In this document: positions 50,796 through 64,000 of the stretch, piece after piece | How the letters are laid out: each line of letters begins with the position of its first letter | Numbering within the stretch: position 1 is the first letter of the stretch | DNA from: Sinonovacula constricta | Lineage: Eukaryota > Mollusca > Bivalvia > Cardiida > Solecurtidae | Assembly: GCA_007844125.1 (NCBI GenBank) | Contig: CM017564.1 | Coordinates: forward strand, 11,493,326 to 11,557,325 | Direction: 5' to 3' | Length of the DNA: 64,000 nt | Made by a program: the position numbers and the translations under genes | Notes under the pieces: model-generated | The model's database searches: none | Seen by the model: only the letters and a program-made list of their open reading frames with translations | Told to the model about the DNA's origin: nothing

Positions 50796-53700
50796 TTAAA
50801 GCACCATCATTAATAGATATCTTTATTCAAAACTGTCTTCGTATTGTTCATAAAAGATTCATCCTAAGACAAGTTGCTGTTTATCACAAAGTGTCACTAT
50901 TTTACTCATTACAAATAAACAGATACCCGCTTATAAAAAAGTGTCCGTGTTTTCATCACTAGTCATAAAGCATCGCCTAACACACTTCGTAAAATTTTAA
51001 ATAACAGATTAGTTGTTGATTCAAGGATATTCAAAACATGCTTCATCTGTTAAATTACTAACTTTAAACATACAGCATCAGTGTAAAACACAAGACCCTG
51101 CAGCATGCTTCTAAGCAGCCAAAACTGGTCCTAAACCCGTGTTCTGCTCGGCATATTTCACATAATGTTTTAAAACTCTCAACCTTTTTAAGATATAATA
51201 TCCCCTTTCCATGTGTGGTTGACGCTTACCAATTCCTTTAGGATGAGCTCAGATTCGAGGTCAAACATTTTTAAACCTCGGATCGTGTTCTTATTTAGAC
51301 AAGGAGGTTAGAAACAACAGCACAGTATTACTAAGGAAGGAACAATGCAACCGGACTAAAATATAATGTGCATCATCTTCGGCCGTTTCCCTTTTTTACA
51401 GAGAGTAAAAAGCCGAATGTAAAAAAATGCGGAGTCTGGGACAAATTACATTTTTGTTGCACCGAAAGTATGCAATTCCATTCCAGTAATACCGGATAAC
51501 AGAATACGAATATGTTAAGACAAAAACCATGAAATGATAATTTGATCTAACTTACCTTAAAGTAAAGCGTAAGTAACCTTTTTCTTAATTCGAATTCTTT
51601 AAAAAGAGTCAACATTCACTACGACCTATGCTGTACATTATTTTGACAGAATAATTGACCGTAACTTGCTAAATCAAAATGACCACTATCTGAATCAGAA
51701 TAACACTTCATTGAGAAGTTGGGGGTAGGTCGAATACATTAAATTTAAACCACACTATGTAATAAACAATCGAATTCTGTAATTAAAATTGAGAAAACAA
51801 ACATTTTATGTATGAAAAAAATAATCCACCAAACAAACAAAACCACACAAACAACAAAACAAACAAACAACAAAACAAACTAATTTTCTTCAAGATACTT
51901 TCGTGACTGTGATATAAGAAATTGGTATTCATTTGTGAGATGCAGAGACATGATCACCTGTAGTACTCGGTCATCATTATGATTCTTTACACCATATTTA
52001 TATCAATTCATGTTGCCATGGGGAAAAAACGCGTTTATCGTTTGCAGGATGTTTCATTGATCATTACGTATTTGCTTTGTTATGCATGCGTAAAAGTTTG
52101 TCTGCGTGTAAGTGCACGGGTATTTGTGCATGTACGTGCGTATATGTGTGTGTGTTAAATGTGGTATTTAAATAAATTTTAATTATACCTCAAATGTCGC
52201 AAAAATCGTGTAAAGATAAAGCTCTGTTCATTCTTTCCGCGTCTATAATTAAGCGTGATGCGGTTTTCTGCTAAAAATATATACGGACGTCGGAATTACC
52301 CGGATATTGATTTAATTTGATACATCACAAAAGTAAATGGTCATGTGTGTTTTTTTCTAGTTTAAAAAAAGCTAACGGTCTAGCGCGGCTCAGATAGGCA
52401 ATAACTATTTGTAATGAAGAGTGAGGTGTTATGCTTTACTTTTATGATAGATGTAGGACATCAGTAAATACTATTTCGCGGGGATATTTTTCAGATAACA
52501 ATAATGTATGTGATTATTTAACAAAAAAGTAGGCACAAATTGTCGTATAAAATCTTTAAGTTGTCAATCCCTAGTGTATGTAGTTCACACGAGTATTAGA
52601 ACTTATTATTTTTTAATTCTGGACTCAGGTTTTTTTTTATTAAATATACACACATGTAAATCATTTATCAAATTATCAAAATGAATGTGTACTTATAAAA
52701 GGAAAAAAAAGTAGTTGTCAAACAATTGTCAGTCAATGGTATTCTAATGTGTTTACTGTATTGAAACCAAACAGCCGGTACTGCGTTGTGCCTACCACAG
52801 ACTGACGTATACACAGACTAATTAGACCATTAGGGTAACATCGTTGGTTTTACTGATATAAATCACTGATCAAAGTACAAAAAACCTATATTTACTTACA
52901 AATACATCTTTCTCGCTAATAGTCCATCAATTTTATTATAATTCTTTGTTTACCGTAATTCAGCCAGACGGTTGGTAACTGTCACCAGTCAGAGTAGTGC
53001 CTATGTTTGACTTATAAACGTGACGTATAATATTACGGCATGCTCAGATCGGAGATATGATTGGCGGTCGAGGTTAATACGGTTAATACATATAATCAGA
53101 GCTCAGATTTCAGTCCATTAGTCTTTGTGGTTAAAAAACTTAGCATTTATAGAGAAAACAATATAATTAAATGATGCAACTTTGAACATCTGTATGTGTT
53201 CAAGGTGGTATCCGACACTTTACCTACAATAAAATTTGTAAACAATTCTCACGCCTGTTTGGGGTGTTTGCGCATAATTTCTGCAGGAAATCATATATAT
53301 TAAATAATTCAAATTCCCGATTCGACGTAATATACATTTAGCAAAGGATCACTTGAGACTTTTTCCCGTCAAGCCCGTTATGTAAATCATAATCATACTG
53401 AACTGTAATCTTATATATAGAAAAAATAAATAAAAATGTTTAAAAAGTAGAAACATCTTGGCCATTTCCATTTTCATTTTGTCCGAATGCCACCGAGGAC
53501 TCTCGAAATTCGTGACAATTACAACAGCCTACTCTAAAATTTCTCACACATACCATCACGTGCTCCTCGCTTCAGCGTGGAGGCCAGTGGATATGGATAG
53601 AGAATACAAATTGTTTGGACTCATGGAGAAAGTTGCTGAAATGGAGAAAATGGCTATTTTTGGCTGCTATATTTCAAAGTCGTCTAGAGAGCATTCTCGC

Positions 53701-53960
53701 AGGCCCCCTGGCACGGCTAGCTGCTGCTCGTTTAATTAGGACCCCCACCCATATAAAAAGACAACATGAATCCACCTTCTATCATTCACAAGACGTCGCT
53801 CAGCCTGGCTTATGATATAATAATACTCCAATAACAGAACACGAAAAATAATTTGTTTTACGTCAAATATATTTATTCTCATTCACAACAAAACTGCCAC
53901 ATGTAATACTGTGCATTTTATATGCGAAGGATCTGTATCATTAATTAACTTCAAAATGTA

Positions 53961-54115
<155 letters not shown>

Positions 54116-54195
54116 CACTTTATGTATTGTTTATTTCATCCCAGTTGAGACCCATGTTTACTCTGATCTCCATTACTAGCATCTAACTCTGCATG

Positions 54196-54588
54196 GGTTA
54201 TAAACTATATCGAAACTACATATCGAACGACTGTATTAACATCCTTCATCGCCTAATTCTGAATGGCGGAGCATGCCGTTTAAACGCTAGATAAAATCGG
54301 TTCGTATATAAACAATATAGTTTTCCGTAATATACCAAATAGTAACCGAACACTGTGTTACCGTTTCGCTGTAATGACTTGATATTTAACACAAGCTGTT
54401 GTGTTGTACACATTTGATGTATATGTGCATAAACTATTTTGTAAGTGGTTAAGTACTGGGGTATTAAATAAGGTAGTTCTATGGACAAAGAACAGAGACT
54501 AGGACGGAAATCTTATTCAATCTGGAGGCAGTGACATGGTGACGACAGACCAGTAGGAGTGACAATGGACAATTAGAACAAGGTTCAG
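54196..54588 (+). promoter_or_regulatory. Orphan promoter-like motif and first-exon remnant, unit 5 alpha module
   Basis: GGTTATAAACTATATCGAAA at 54,196 and donor TTCAG|GTGAGAA with GT at 54,589-54,590, followed by CAT-rich sequence but no coding exon. The empty site of the 349-bp element (GAATGGCGGAGCATGCCG) is at about 54,260-54,277. Confidence 0.5.
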
Positions 54589-55014
54589 GTGAGAAATTCA
54601 GTACTTTTTATTTTCTTTGTTAATCAATAACATTTTGCAAATGTTCAAAGCATAAATAGTTAACTTAAAGCCAGAACATTTTTGCTCAAAATCAAGATCC
54701 ATGTAGGCAACAACAACATCATCTTCAACAAATCAAGAAAACAACACAGAAAAACGCCGTATCGGGAATGAAATGTCGTGAACAATATATATTTTCACAG
54801 TCTTCATGTCCATATTTATAGGATCAAAGTTATTGCAGGTTTATTTATGTAAAACTGTTTACGGGAGTAAGTCCGTTCACTTGTATTACAGTGTTAATGT
54901 AGATTTTCCGAAAATGGGTCATTTGATTTTTCGAAAATGCATCTGACAACGTACTCTAAAATCCTGACTGTTGTTTATTTTAAATGTCCAAAACACTTAT
55001 GGGATGATATTAAA

Positions 55015-55190
55015 GATCCTCCTCCTCCTCATAATCTTCATAAGGACCACCACAACCATCATCATCTTCATCATCATCATCATTATTACCTTCATAACCA
55101 TCATTTTCATGATTATCATCATCATCAACAACATCATCATCTCCATCCTTCTCCTCCTTATCCTCCTCCTTCTCTCATTGCCATTATAAG
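55015..55190 (+). repeat. CAT/CTC-rich tracts, unit 5 alpha module
   Basis: Trinucleotide-rich sequence equivalent to those at 4,300 and 27,100. The 120-codon frame with many His residues is a microsatellite artefact. Confidence 0.9.
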
Positions 55191-55569
55191 AAGGACTTAT
55201 TTCCGTATTGATAATGACATGCTTTTCCGTAGACCCACTTACTGGAAGCGCAGAAGTTTTCAAGTAGATTTTCTGAAAAGAGGCCTTGTGATTTGTTGAA
55301 ATGGGATCTGATATTGTTAACATCATTACCATCATCATCATTGTTATAAAGGACACAATGAAGTTTTTTTTGTCGTCAGCATTACAACAATGGATAGAAT
55401 CATCAACATAACAGCAACATCAACGACAGGTGCAGCAGAATGAAGATTTTCATCCTTATAATCCTCCTCCTCATCATCATCGTCACCATAAGTACGATCA
55501 TCATCATCATAATCATCATCGTGTTAATAATCACCTTCATCATTATTTATTTTTTCCATCACCAGTCAT

Positions 55570-58500
55570 TGAAATTATCATACCCCCGAGGCGACGAAAT
55601 TTGTGATCAGGTGCGTAAGATTTCCGGGCGAATAGGTTTGCCAAAGTTTGTCACCCAACTGGCGACCGATATCTCAAATTACCATTACCATAGATCTATT
55701 TTTGGAAAGTGAACCTCTCAAAAATATCTAGCTGTCAAAGTGGTTCGTGCCATTTTGCAATGTTATTGGTAATACGTAATTTGGGCCACGTGCGCTTCTA
55801 TGTCAATCGCAATTTCTCATTAGTAAGCATGAATCTGGAAAGGAAATTGCCGAGGTGATCGAATAAGACAGCGTGCCATTACTCCGATATCTTCGACTAT
55901 GTCATTCTATCTGCTAAAATGGCTTCACTTAAATGGACACCAGTGGCACAACCAGGAAAAAGAAAGAGGGCTAGGATGAGTGAGTAACCAGAGCAAAATA
56001 ATCGTAATCGTGTTACGTGTTAAAAAGCATCTATTCTAATAGTCCACTCGCCTTCACCGCTAAAGTTTCAAGCTCTTTTTAAGCCATGCCTGCCTGCTTT
56101 CTATATTAAGCGTGACGCCGGGTCAAATACCCTGATTGGCAAACTAGAAAAACGTCATCGGCATATGCCTAGCAAGTCCCTTTCAACATAAAGGATAAGA
56201 CCCGCTTATGAAAGTCCCAAACAGAGTTTCACATTCGCGGCTAAATTTCTAGGAATCCTTGAATTGTCACAAAGAAAAGTATATTTAAGTTGTAAACACT
56301 GTAAATTATTGTGACCGTGTGTTACAGGGATGCCACATTATTTTTATTGGAAGCGACATAGTTTATGACGTCATCGCGTCTACGGTAGTCGCACACGGTA
56401 TTAATTTGACTGAGAATTAAAGTTTAGTTGGTCTTATTGTTGTTTTTACTCTTCAGTGGAAAAAGACCGCTTTCAAAAAGGCGTCATTTGGTATACACTA
56501 CAGATTGTACAGAGTTCCTTCACATTTACTCTTTCGGTTTCAGTCACATTGTTGATGACCACATGATCTTTGACAGCTGGAAAAATTATCTGCATTGCAT
56601 AAAATCTACAAGATTGTTCTTAAAAATGTATAAAGAAGACTGTTAAATGTGTAAATACATTCAAACATTTAAATATTCCCTTGAAGTAATCTTGTCGCGC
56701 TTTAAGTTCCCTTTTCTGGAAAAGATACCAACCCCTTGTCGATGTCTGGGGATGGGGACGTTAATATAAGCAAAAGGCGAAGAAATAATATGAAGCTAAC
56801 TGTCAATGTTTGTTGGTTTGTCTTCTTTTATCTAAACACCATCTACTAAATATGATATCAACTTAGTGTGCAATTTGCCATTTTGATGTTTGTAAAATCA
56901 CTGGTGTCAAACTATATTATGGGAATGAGATAAAGGTATGTAATGATAGTGTTTGATTAATCTGTTACAAACATTGCTGCAGTCAACGAATTCAGCATAA
57001 ATCTTTGCCACACTTTAGGGATTAAATATACCACTTTAAAATTGTAGTGGAAAATTAATTTTGAGTTTCGTTCAAAATTCCGGGTGGGGACCTTTTAAAT
57101 ATTCAAAATTATTAAATTATTTTTGCCATGTAGAAACATAAAATATTGTGCTTAAGCTGCTGATAAATGTCAAGTTTACAATATATTATTGTGATGTTGG
57201 CTCTTCAAATTATAATTTAGAGACACAAAACTTTACCTACTTGATTTGAAAATAAAGATGATGTATATCGAATTGGGTCTAACAGAGCTCTGATATTGTC
57301 AGTAGTCATGAACACAACCCAAGGCCAAATGGGTCGACTTATGGAAACAATTAGGAAAAAGTAACTCCTTTAAGTGTGAAGTAATTTCATTCTACCTTCT
57401 CATTTTCTTGTAAAATATTAAACTTTAAGGCAGCAAAATTGTCCCATTTCAGAATAGAATATTACCATATATAATTTGTATGTCATAGATTCATTGTCAT
57501 AATCATTAGCCTTTTATTCATATTCGTATTTTTAGTGTAAATACTATTTCATTAAAATTTTAAAATTAAATACAGTATGAAATTACAGAAAGTAGTGCTT
57601 GCATATCTTCCTGAATTTAATAATATATCAAGTATCGAATTTATAATTATTATTTTTATGGTTTATAAAGTTACATATTAAAGACCATAAATGCAATGAT
57701 ATACTTTTCATGTTAAATATTGCTCCAAATGATCTATCTCACTTTGGAAAGCCTCAATGTAAGTTATATTTTTATCCGAGTTTCATGATGCAATATGTGT
57801 GTATGAAATAAGAATGTTCTGGGAAGAAAATGAACTGCAAGTTTATGATTTTTGTCCAACTTTAACATGAAAATAAAAAATAAACTCTCTAGTTAATTTG
57901 CTGCGCCTTAAGAAACCCTTTATGATCAATGACAAAAGCAATGGTTCATCCAAACATACCTTTGAAATAACTATTTTTATGATCTATCTCGAAAGACATT
58001 CAAGGTTCCTGTGCATTTTATCTGTAAACATGTACTCTTGTTTTATTGACATTCATGTTTAATCAGTTGTGTTAAGAGTTTCTATTTTCTGCTTCCTTAT
58101 TTAACAAGAAAATAGAGAAGAAGAAAAGATTGTTACTGGTGTTTTGTTACAGTCACTAGAAATTTTCAACCAAAACTATGTTTAATAATTTCTGCTGCAT
58201 TAATCTTTATTACATGATTAACTGTGCATATGATTTTGCAGTAAAAAAAATCAAGATAAAATGAAACTTTCATTTCTAGATTTATGTATATTTATTGATT
58301 TCATATTTGCAGAAAAATAGGTTTGTGTCATTCTTAATATGCTATTGTTATGCTAAAAGAGTAAATTGTCTGAAGCGTGTTTGTAATAGTTTAGAATAAG
58401 TTATTTCAGTACAAATAACGGAAGAATCCGGAGTAAATTCATACAAAACACATAATTTGTTATACTTTTAATAAAATAATTTTGGTACAGCTTTCCATGT

Positions 58501-59028
58501 TGAAAACTATGCTTTAACAATACTCCAATTCTATTTTTTTAAATCATTTTAATTTTTAGATGCATTCATACCATTTGTCTGTGATTAGAATATTTCATAT
58601 ATTTTTTAAAAAAAATATAGATTAACTTTAAACCTGCTAAACACATAAATTCTGCAGGCTTTTACAAATAGTAAGGAGCCAGATCAGCCAAATCAAAATT
58701 TTATTTGAATCCATTTGAATCCAGCCAATCACATGATATTTTTGTCACTGACACAAACTCAACCATTTTATAATCTCCAGCCAAGCTCCCAATTAAACGC
58801 TGATCTAGATCTAATTTTTATTTCTGTATTTTACGGGTTTCTTTGTGTTGTATTATTTGTACTTTACTTCATGCTGTTCATTATCCCTACATTTCTTCCT
58901 TCATCCGTATCAATCATTAACATAGAAGTAATTTTACTTGAAATTGTTTTATAATAAATTTCATGTTATTGATTTGGATTTGTGTTTTCTTCCTGCATTT
59001 TCAGATCGTTATCAAATACTCTTCGGGT
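55570..59028. other. Non-coding filler of unit 5
   Basis: Matches the unit 1 filler at 4,840-7,800. Unit 5 has extra sequence at about 56,460-57,040 that unit 1 lacks. No coding content is recognised. Confidence 0.6.
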
Positions 59029-59201
59029 ACTGTATGCAATCTGAGTAATAGTATGCCCTTTACTGTCTAAGTACATGTAATCTTCGGAATTCAAGGTGTT
59101 CTATGCCATCCTAGTAATCTTATGAATTGGGTGTTCTATGCCTAATCTATCTGATTAAACTTATAAATGGAGTGTACTAAACCATCTAAGTAATATTATG
59201 A

Positions 59202-59461
59202 CCGACCACATTAGCTCAAGTGATAGAGTGTCGGCTTGCGGATCGGGAGGTCGCAGGTTCAATCCCCGACTTGGTCAAACCAAAGATTTTACTACTTAGG
59301 TAGTAGTGGCTTCCCTCCTAACGCTCGAGGCTTAGTGGACATCATTACGCCTGACTCGTGTCAGTATAATGGACCGGTCGGGTTCAGTCCCTGGGCATCT
59401 CATAAGTGCCCCTGCTATAATGATAGAGATGTCGCTGCACAGTACCGGCAGTATTATTCCC
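59202..59461 (+). mobile_element. Full-length tRNA-derived SINE, 260 bp
   Basis: TAATATTATGA at 59,191-59,201 and 59,462-59,472 is a perfect 11-bp target duplication. The 5' part has an A-box-like TTAGCTCAAGTGATAGAGTG and a B-box-like GCAGGTTCAATCCCC. The 3' part has GGACCGGTCGGGTTCAGTCC and TGATAGAGATGTCGCTGCAC. It splits the 35-bp minisatellite. Unit 1 has no insert in its copy of that minisatellite. Confidence 0.85.
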
Positions 59462-60288
59462 TAATATTATGAATGGAGTGTTGTATGCCAGCTAGGTAAT
59501 CTTATTAATCTGGTATTGTATGCAATTTGATTAATCTTGTGAATTGGGCTGCTCTATGCCATATTATTAATCTTATGAATGGAGTGTTCTATGCCATCTA
59601 ATTATGTTATTAATGGGGTGCTCTATACTTGACCGTTTAATCGACTACTCATTGTTGATCAAAGTTTGAATTTTCTTTTTCAAAAGCAAAACTTTTTTGC
59701 CACAATGTTAAAAGTGATTTCCAAAAAAAATCAATACTTTGTTTAGCATTAATGTTAAATGAAAAAATGTATGTAAAGGCTGTTAAATAACATAATACCA
59801 TTACCTCAATTATCATACAGTACACATTGGGTTGAATATATTGGTTAAAATGTCCATTATTTCCAAATCTATAGATTAGCGCGATAGGGATTTCAGCTAC
59901 CAGTAGACATCGGCGTCAGAGCTGATTACCTGTATGATAGTGTAACGTAATCTCAAAAGTTAATTTTCACGTGGTTTTCTATGTTTAAAACCGAGCTTGG
60001 CTCAGATAGGATAGAAGTTTTTGTGACGATAAGTGGACTTTATTTTTCAATGAATGTAGGGCGCCGGTAATCAGTATTTCGCTGGATCTTTTCATGTTAC
60101 AATACTTTCTTTGCTTGCACGAGGGAGAAAAATGGTCCAACCTGTCATATACTATCTTCAAAGGTTATCATAAGCATATTTCAAAACAAACCCTCGTATC
60201 AAAATTGCATTCTGGTTGCCTTCGAAACCGTAACTTTTCCTAAGGATAAAAATGAGGTTATTAGTTTAATATAGGGTTAAACACACTC

Positions 60289-60895
60289 TTAATGGTAGGT
60301 ATCTGACAGTTTAGACAATCTTTTCTTATCATGGACCGGTCGGGTTCAGTCCCTGGGCACCTCATAAGTGACCTTGTGCTATAATGATAGAAATGTCGCT
60401 GCACAGTATTGGCAAAAATGCCGGTAAATCCCATTCCATCCATTTCCTATCATACAGCTAAAACAATTATGTCAGCTTGCAAAAATCATACGATTGCTAT
60501 TTGTTGGTCATTACAACCATGTGAAAAGTAAAGAATAACATCCCGTTTGTCAATATAAAAAGTACATTTTGCCCGACCCACGCTGCACAGTTCGCAATAT
60601 TTAAACTAAGAAAGCCACGATACTACTTACTTTTGAATTTATTTACATGATCATTCCGAGAATCAGCTCCGATGTCGATATATATTTTTTGCTGAAATCT
60701 GCACCGTGCTTAGATTTGGAAAGAATGGACATTTAGAGCAGGTTTCATGATTTGTACTGTCAAACAATTGACAAACTGTTGAAAATCGTTAATGCTTAGA
60801 TTATATTATGAGTTAATGTAACAATTATGCCCAGATTCTTCCATTTATTATTACATGTATTGTATATAGGCAAACACGCTGGATACCACATTTAA
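60289..60895 (+). mobile_element. MITE-like element, unit 5 beta module, carrying a SINE fragment
   Basis: Orthologous to 8,904-9,341 and 28,962-29,442, with TTAA at both ends. It is longer because of the SINE fragment at 60,333-60,442. Confidence 0.6.
60333..60442 (+). mobile_element. 5'-truncated copy of the 260-bp SINE
   Basis: Starts at GGACCGGTCGGGTTCAGTCC, which is the 3' half of the SINE at 59,202. Flanked by TTTCTTATCAT (60,322-60,332) and TTTCCTATCAT (60,443-60,453), an 11-bp duplication with one change. Units 1 and 3 show the empty site. Truncation at the 5' end fits LINE-driven reverse transcription. Confidence 0.8.
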
Positions 60896-61137
60896 ACAAA
60901 TATTTAAGTACCCATGCAAAAAAAGTCTGGTGGGATGAACGGTAACGGTACCTAGCATCTCAGTTTATTACTACCGGAGTATCTAGAAATCCCAAGAATT
61001 GTCATATAATACAAAAGGGCAGAAGTGGTTTGTTCGAATTTCAACACGTTTTCCACTCATTGTAAAGTTAATGAACCCTCTGAATACATAGAATTTTAGA
61101 TTTAGAGATGAAGCTTTTACAACTCAGCAATCAAACA

Positions 61138-61139
61138 CC

Positions 61140-61232
<93 letters not shown>
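61138..61232 (+). repeat. GT dinucleotide microsatellite
   Basis: About 95 bases of GT with one AT interruption, expanded relative to units 1 and 3. Confidence 0.97.
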
Positions 61233-61233
<1 letters not shown>

Positions 61234-61407
61234 ACTTAATCAAACATTTAGAGTAATTTACTTGTACTTAATTTGTTTCTACATGTCCTGGATATTTTAA
61301 GTTATTTTGATTGTACAACCTCATATACACCTATGCAGCATATAGTTTATCTTCGTCGAGTCTAATCTGTACGCTTTGACTTATCTTCCATAGGGTATAC
61401 CTGCATG

Positions 61408-61815
61408 GGTTATAAACTATATCTGAACTGGATATCATATGACTGTATTTACATAATTGATCGTGTAACTTAGGGTGTCGGAACATGCCGATTAAAGCTG
61501 GTGTAAAGTCGGAAGTTGTTGAAATGTGAACAATGAAGTTTTCCGAACAATACCGAGTACCTACGGAAGCACAAACTACTTGTGTTATTGATTCGTAGAT
61601 AGGACTTTAACAAAGGTATTTGTAGCGTACACAATAGCAATGATTGTGAATCGACTGGTATTTTGGTGTCAATGTACTGCAGTCTTAAAGGGTAGCTGGA
61701 TAAGCACATATCGGACTGAAATCCAATTTAATTTGATTGTGTTCAAGTTGCAATCAGTGACATAGGGACGATAGAAATGGAAGGAATTGTCATGGACTAT
61801 AAGAGGACGGTATAG
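61408..61815 (+). promoter_or_regulatory. Promoter-like motif and first-exon remnant, unit 5 beta module (gene missing)
   Basis: GGTTATAAACTATATCTGAA at 61,408, ACTGCAGTCTTAAAGGG near 61,675 and donor TATAG|GTGAGAA with GT at 61,816-61,817. The intron sequence continues to about 62,387 and then ends in unrelated sequence, so the exon has no acceptor partner here. Confidence 0.5.
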
Positions 61816-62387
61816 GTGAGAACATTACTGCTGAATTATTTACGTTTAACATTTTATGTCAATCAATATCATCTCAAAATATTCGCAACATCAATATTTT
61901 AATCCTAAGTATTACGTACTTATAATCAAGAAACATGTTCACCCGGAAACCCATGTTTCTATGTAGAAAACAGCAACAATGAAAACAACACACAAATAAC
62001 GCCTGCCTGAACAGAGATGTTCTGAACCATATACCCTTACATATAGCATTCTAGATGTCCATATTTACATGATCAACGTTATTTTTAGGCTTATTTTGTT
62101 ATACTGATTATGTAACCACATTTACCTGTTATTTAGTAGTGTTCAGGTAGATGCTCCGAAAAAATAGATCATTTGGTTTTCTGATAATTCGTCTGAACAT
62201 ACACTCTAAATTTGTGTCTCGTTTTAATTAAAAAATATCAAACCACGTAAGAAAAAATCGTGGCATACTTAAAAATTATATGTTCATCATCAGCAGAAGC
62301 AACAGCAGCGGCGGCGATTAATTATTGTTTTAAACATCATGATCATGATCATCGTCATCATCACCATCATCAGAAGTACTTATTTTT

Positions 62388-63465
62388 ATGGGGATGTTAA
62401 CGAATATTCGAATATCATGGCGGTATTCGAATAGAGCTCAATTGGTTATTTTTATTCACTTATTAACGTTTATTATTTAAGTTTAAATTAATAAAATCGG
62501 ATTTCTGTGGTTGACCGTATTGTAACCACAGGACTGAAGTACGCTGGCGATGTGTGATTGTATGTGTGTGTGGGTGTGGGTGTTGTAGGCTTAGATTTCG
62601 GTCATCTGGTTAACGGTATACAATCTAGAGTATTATGTCACCTCGCGCGACCCCGTTCTGTTTCTCGCGCCACCTAGAGCCAGTTACATCACACGCACAG
62701 CTGTGTAAACAGGTTGTCAGTTTACAAAAAACACACATGTCAGTTCATGGGACAGTCAGACAATCTAGTTACGGAAGACTGATTCTACTCTCTTCAATCG
62801 GGATAGCTGGTAATTAATGTACCACATTATACCATGCGTTATTTTTATTACAGTCCACCAGAACTCATTTTTTTTAATTACGCAACAAGATTACTTTTTA
62901 AAAATAACTTAAGTTTTACTTTCTTTTAACCAATCTATTGCACACGGGTATTGCATTCCCATACAATACCGCCACATCTGCGAATTTCTGTCACTGAGAT
63001 TTTCTGCTCGACAATTTCCTCGACGTCATAAGCCTACACGAGTCAAACAATTATTTGTATTCATCGGCATTTAATCTTTCAAAGCGCAACATCATTAATA
63101 TATTTCAATAGTGTCTTCCTCCGCATATTGTTCCGTTTGCATATATTACCTTTCTGAGTATAGCTAGAGAAATTATATTGGTCTTTTGCAAACATTTTTG
63201 GAATGAATGTTAAATACAAATACACAGTATTTTATAATTTTATACACGTATGAAATGTATACATATTTCCTAATGTCTCCCATATGGGATTGTATGTTTA
63301 AAATGATAAATGTGTTACTTTTATGTCGCTATTCGGCATCTCCTATAACCTGGAACAGGATACTAATTCATAATAAATCAAAATTCAAAACAAAAAAATA
63401 ATTTCATCGTAGCGGTCAATTTTGCCTTTTTATTTTTATAACATAAACTGTAGTAAGCAATTCTC

Positions 63466-63534
<69 letters not shown>

Positions 63535-64000
63535 CCCTTCATTCCAGCTAAAATAAATGTTGTTGTTTTAGCGCATGGGGTATTTTTTAACTTGTTGGTT
63601 TCGCTTATTGAGATGTTTGAACATCAAACTGGTAATTCTGACACTAACCAATCGCAATCCGTAATTGTCACTTGTGTATTTGTAACTAAGTATTCGCTTA
63701 CATGGCTTCGGATTAACACCTGAACGAGCGTCTTTTACCAGCCAATAACAATTTAACAAAGATCCGACCACCATCCAATCAGAATTTATAATTGGTTGTT
63801 TACTTGAGCGATTCGCCTAATTAAAACCAGTGCGTTGGCCTAATTGTCTCACAGTCGATCCTGTATCACATGTACCTAGACCTCTGAAAATGCCACATTG
63901 GATTACACATTAAATCGGACGTTTTGAATTGACCGAATTTACTTGGACGTTATCGGTGACCGAGAAAAATAACTAAGCTTCCGGTTCTTTAATATTAACA
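62388..64000. other. Right flank outside the array
   Basis: No gene is supported. Just after the breakpoint are the self-complementary pieces GAATATTCGAATATC and GGTATTCGAATAG (62,401-62,440). A 60-codon frame at 62,635-62,817 has no recognised motif. Confidence 0.5.
63473..63530. repeat. AT dinucleotide microsatellite
   Basis: About 58 bases of AT in the right flank. Confidence 0.97.

Larger units (their letters stand above)
50158..53290. other. 3' flank of gene copy D
   Basis: No gene is visible. It matches 19,886-23,000 closely. The first canonical AATAAA I see after the stop is at 50,914-50,919; no nearer polyadenylation signal is obvious. A MITE-like core lies near 52,270-52,400 (inverted). 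Near 53,205 the sequence CAAGGTGGTATCCGACAC marks another family end, and the sequence then joins the head of unit 5 without a minisatellite. Confidence 0.55.

Noticed and set aside
54937..55299. 120-codon His-rich frame and other Met/Ile/His-rich frames in the alpha modules
   Set aside because: Low-complexity readings of CAT/CTC tracts; the frames are not conserved between the three alpha modules.

Overview
The window is eukaryotic, AT-rich and dominated by repeats. The best guess is a lophotrochozoan, probably a bivalve mollusc. The reasons are a local tandem family of RING-less double-B-box/coiled-coil/beta-propeller (TRIM/NHL-like) genes, tRNA-derived SINEs, dense CAT and AT microsatellites, long minisatellites and GT-AG intron signals. 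The species cannot be named from the sequence alone.

From about 2,740 to 62,387 the window is a tandem array of five related units. A unit consists of a promoter-like 5' module, a putative non-coding first exon with a conserved GTGAGAA donor, an intron rich in CAT trinucleotides, one large coding exon, a conserved 3' flank and, in three cases, a 55-bp minisatellite. Unit 1 (about 2,740-15,290) carries gene copy A. Unit 2 (about 15,590-24,960) carries copy B. Unit 3 (about 25,330-41,790) carries copy C. Unit 4 (about 41,930-53,290) carries copy D. Unit 5 (about 53,290-62,387) breaks off inside the intron and has no gene. Units 1, 3 and 5 share one architecture: an orphan 5' module, a filler, and a second 5' module. 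Units 2 and 4 share a simpler one with a single 5' module. The array therefore looks like amplification of a two-gene block.

Only copy D (48,409-50,157, 582 aa) is intact. Copy A has a premature TAG, an extra codon in the first zinc site and a -1 frameshift. Copy B has lost its ATG and carries a 1-base deletion. Copy C has one in-frame TAG that separates the B-box/coiled-coil half from the propeller. The lesions differ in every copy, which is a birth-and-death pattern.

Several mobile elements can be dated relative to the array by comparing units. A 349-bp element with an 8-bp target duplication sits in units 2 and 4. A 4.05-kb terminal-inverted-repeat element is nested in the unit 4 copy and itself contains a SINE and a tRNA-like sequence. 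Two SINE insertions with clear target duplications are unique to unit 5. A TTAA-flanked MITE-like family with a shared core recurs throughout the flanks. The outer segments (1-2,741 and 62,388-64,000) show no gene I can support.
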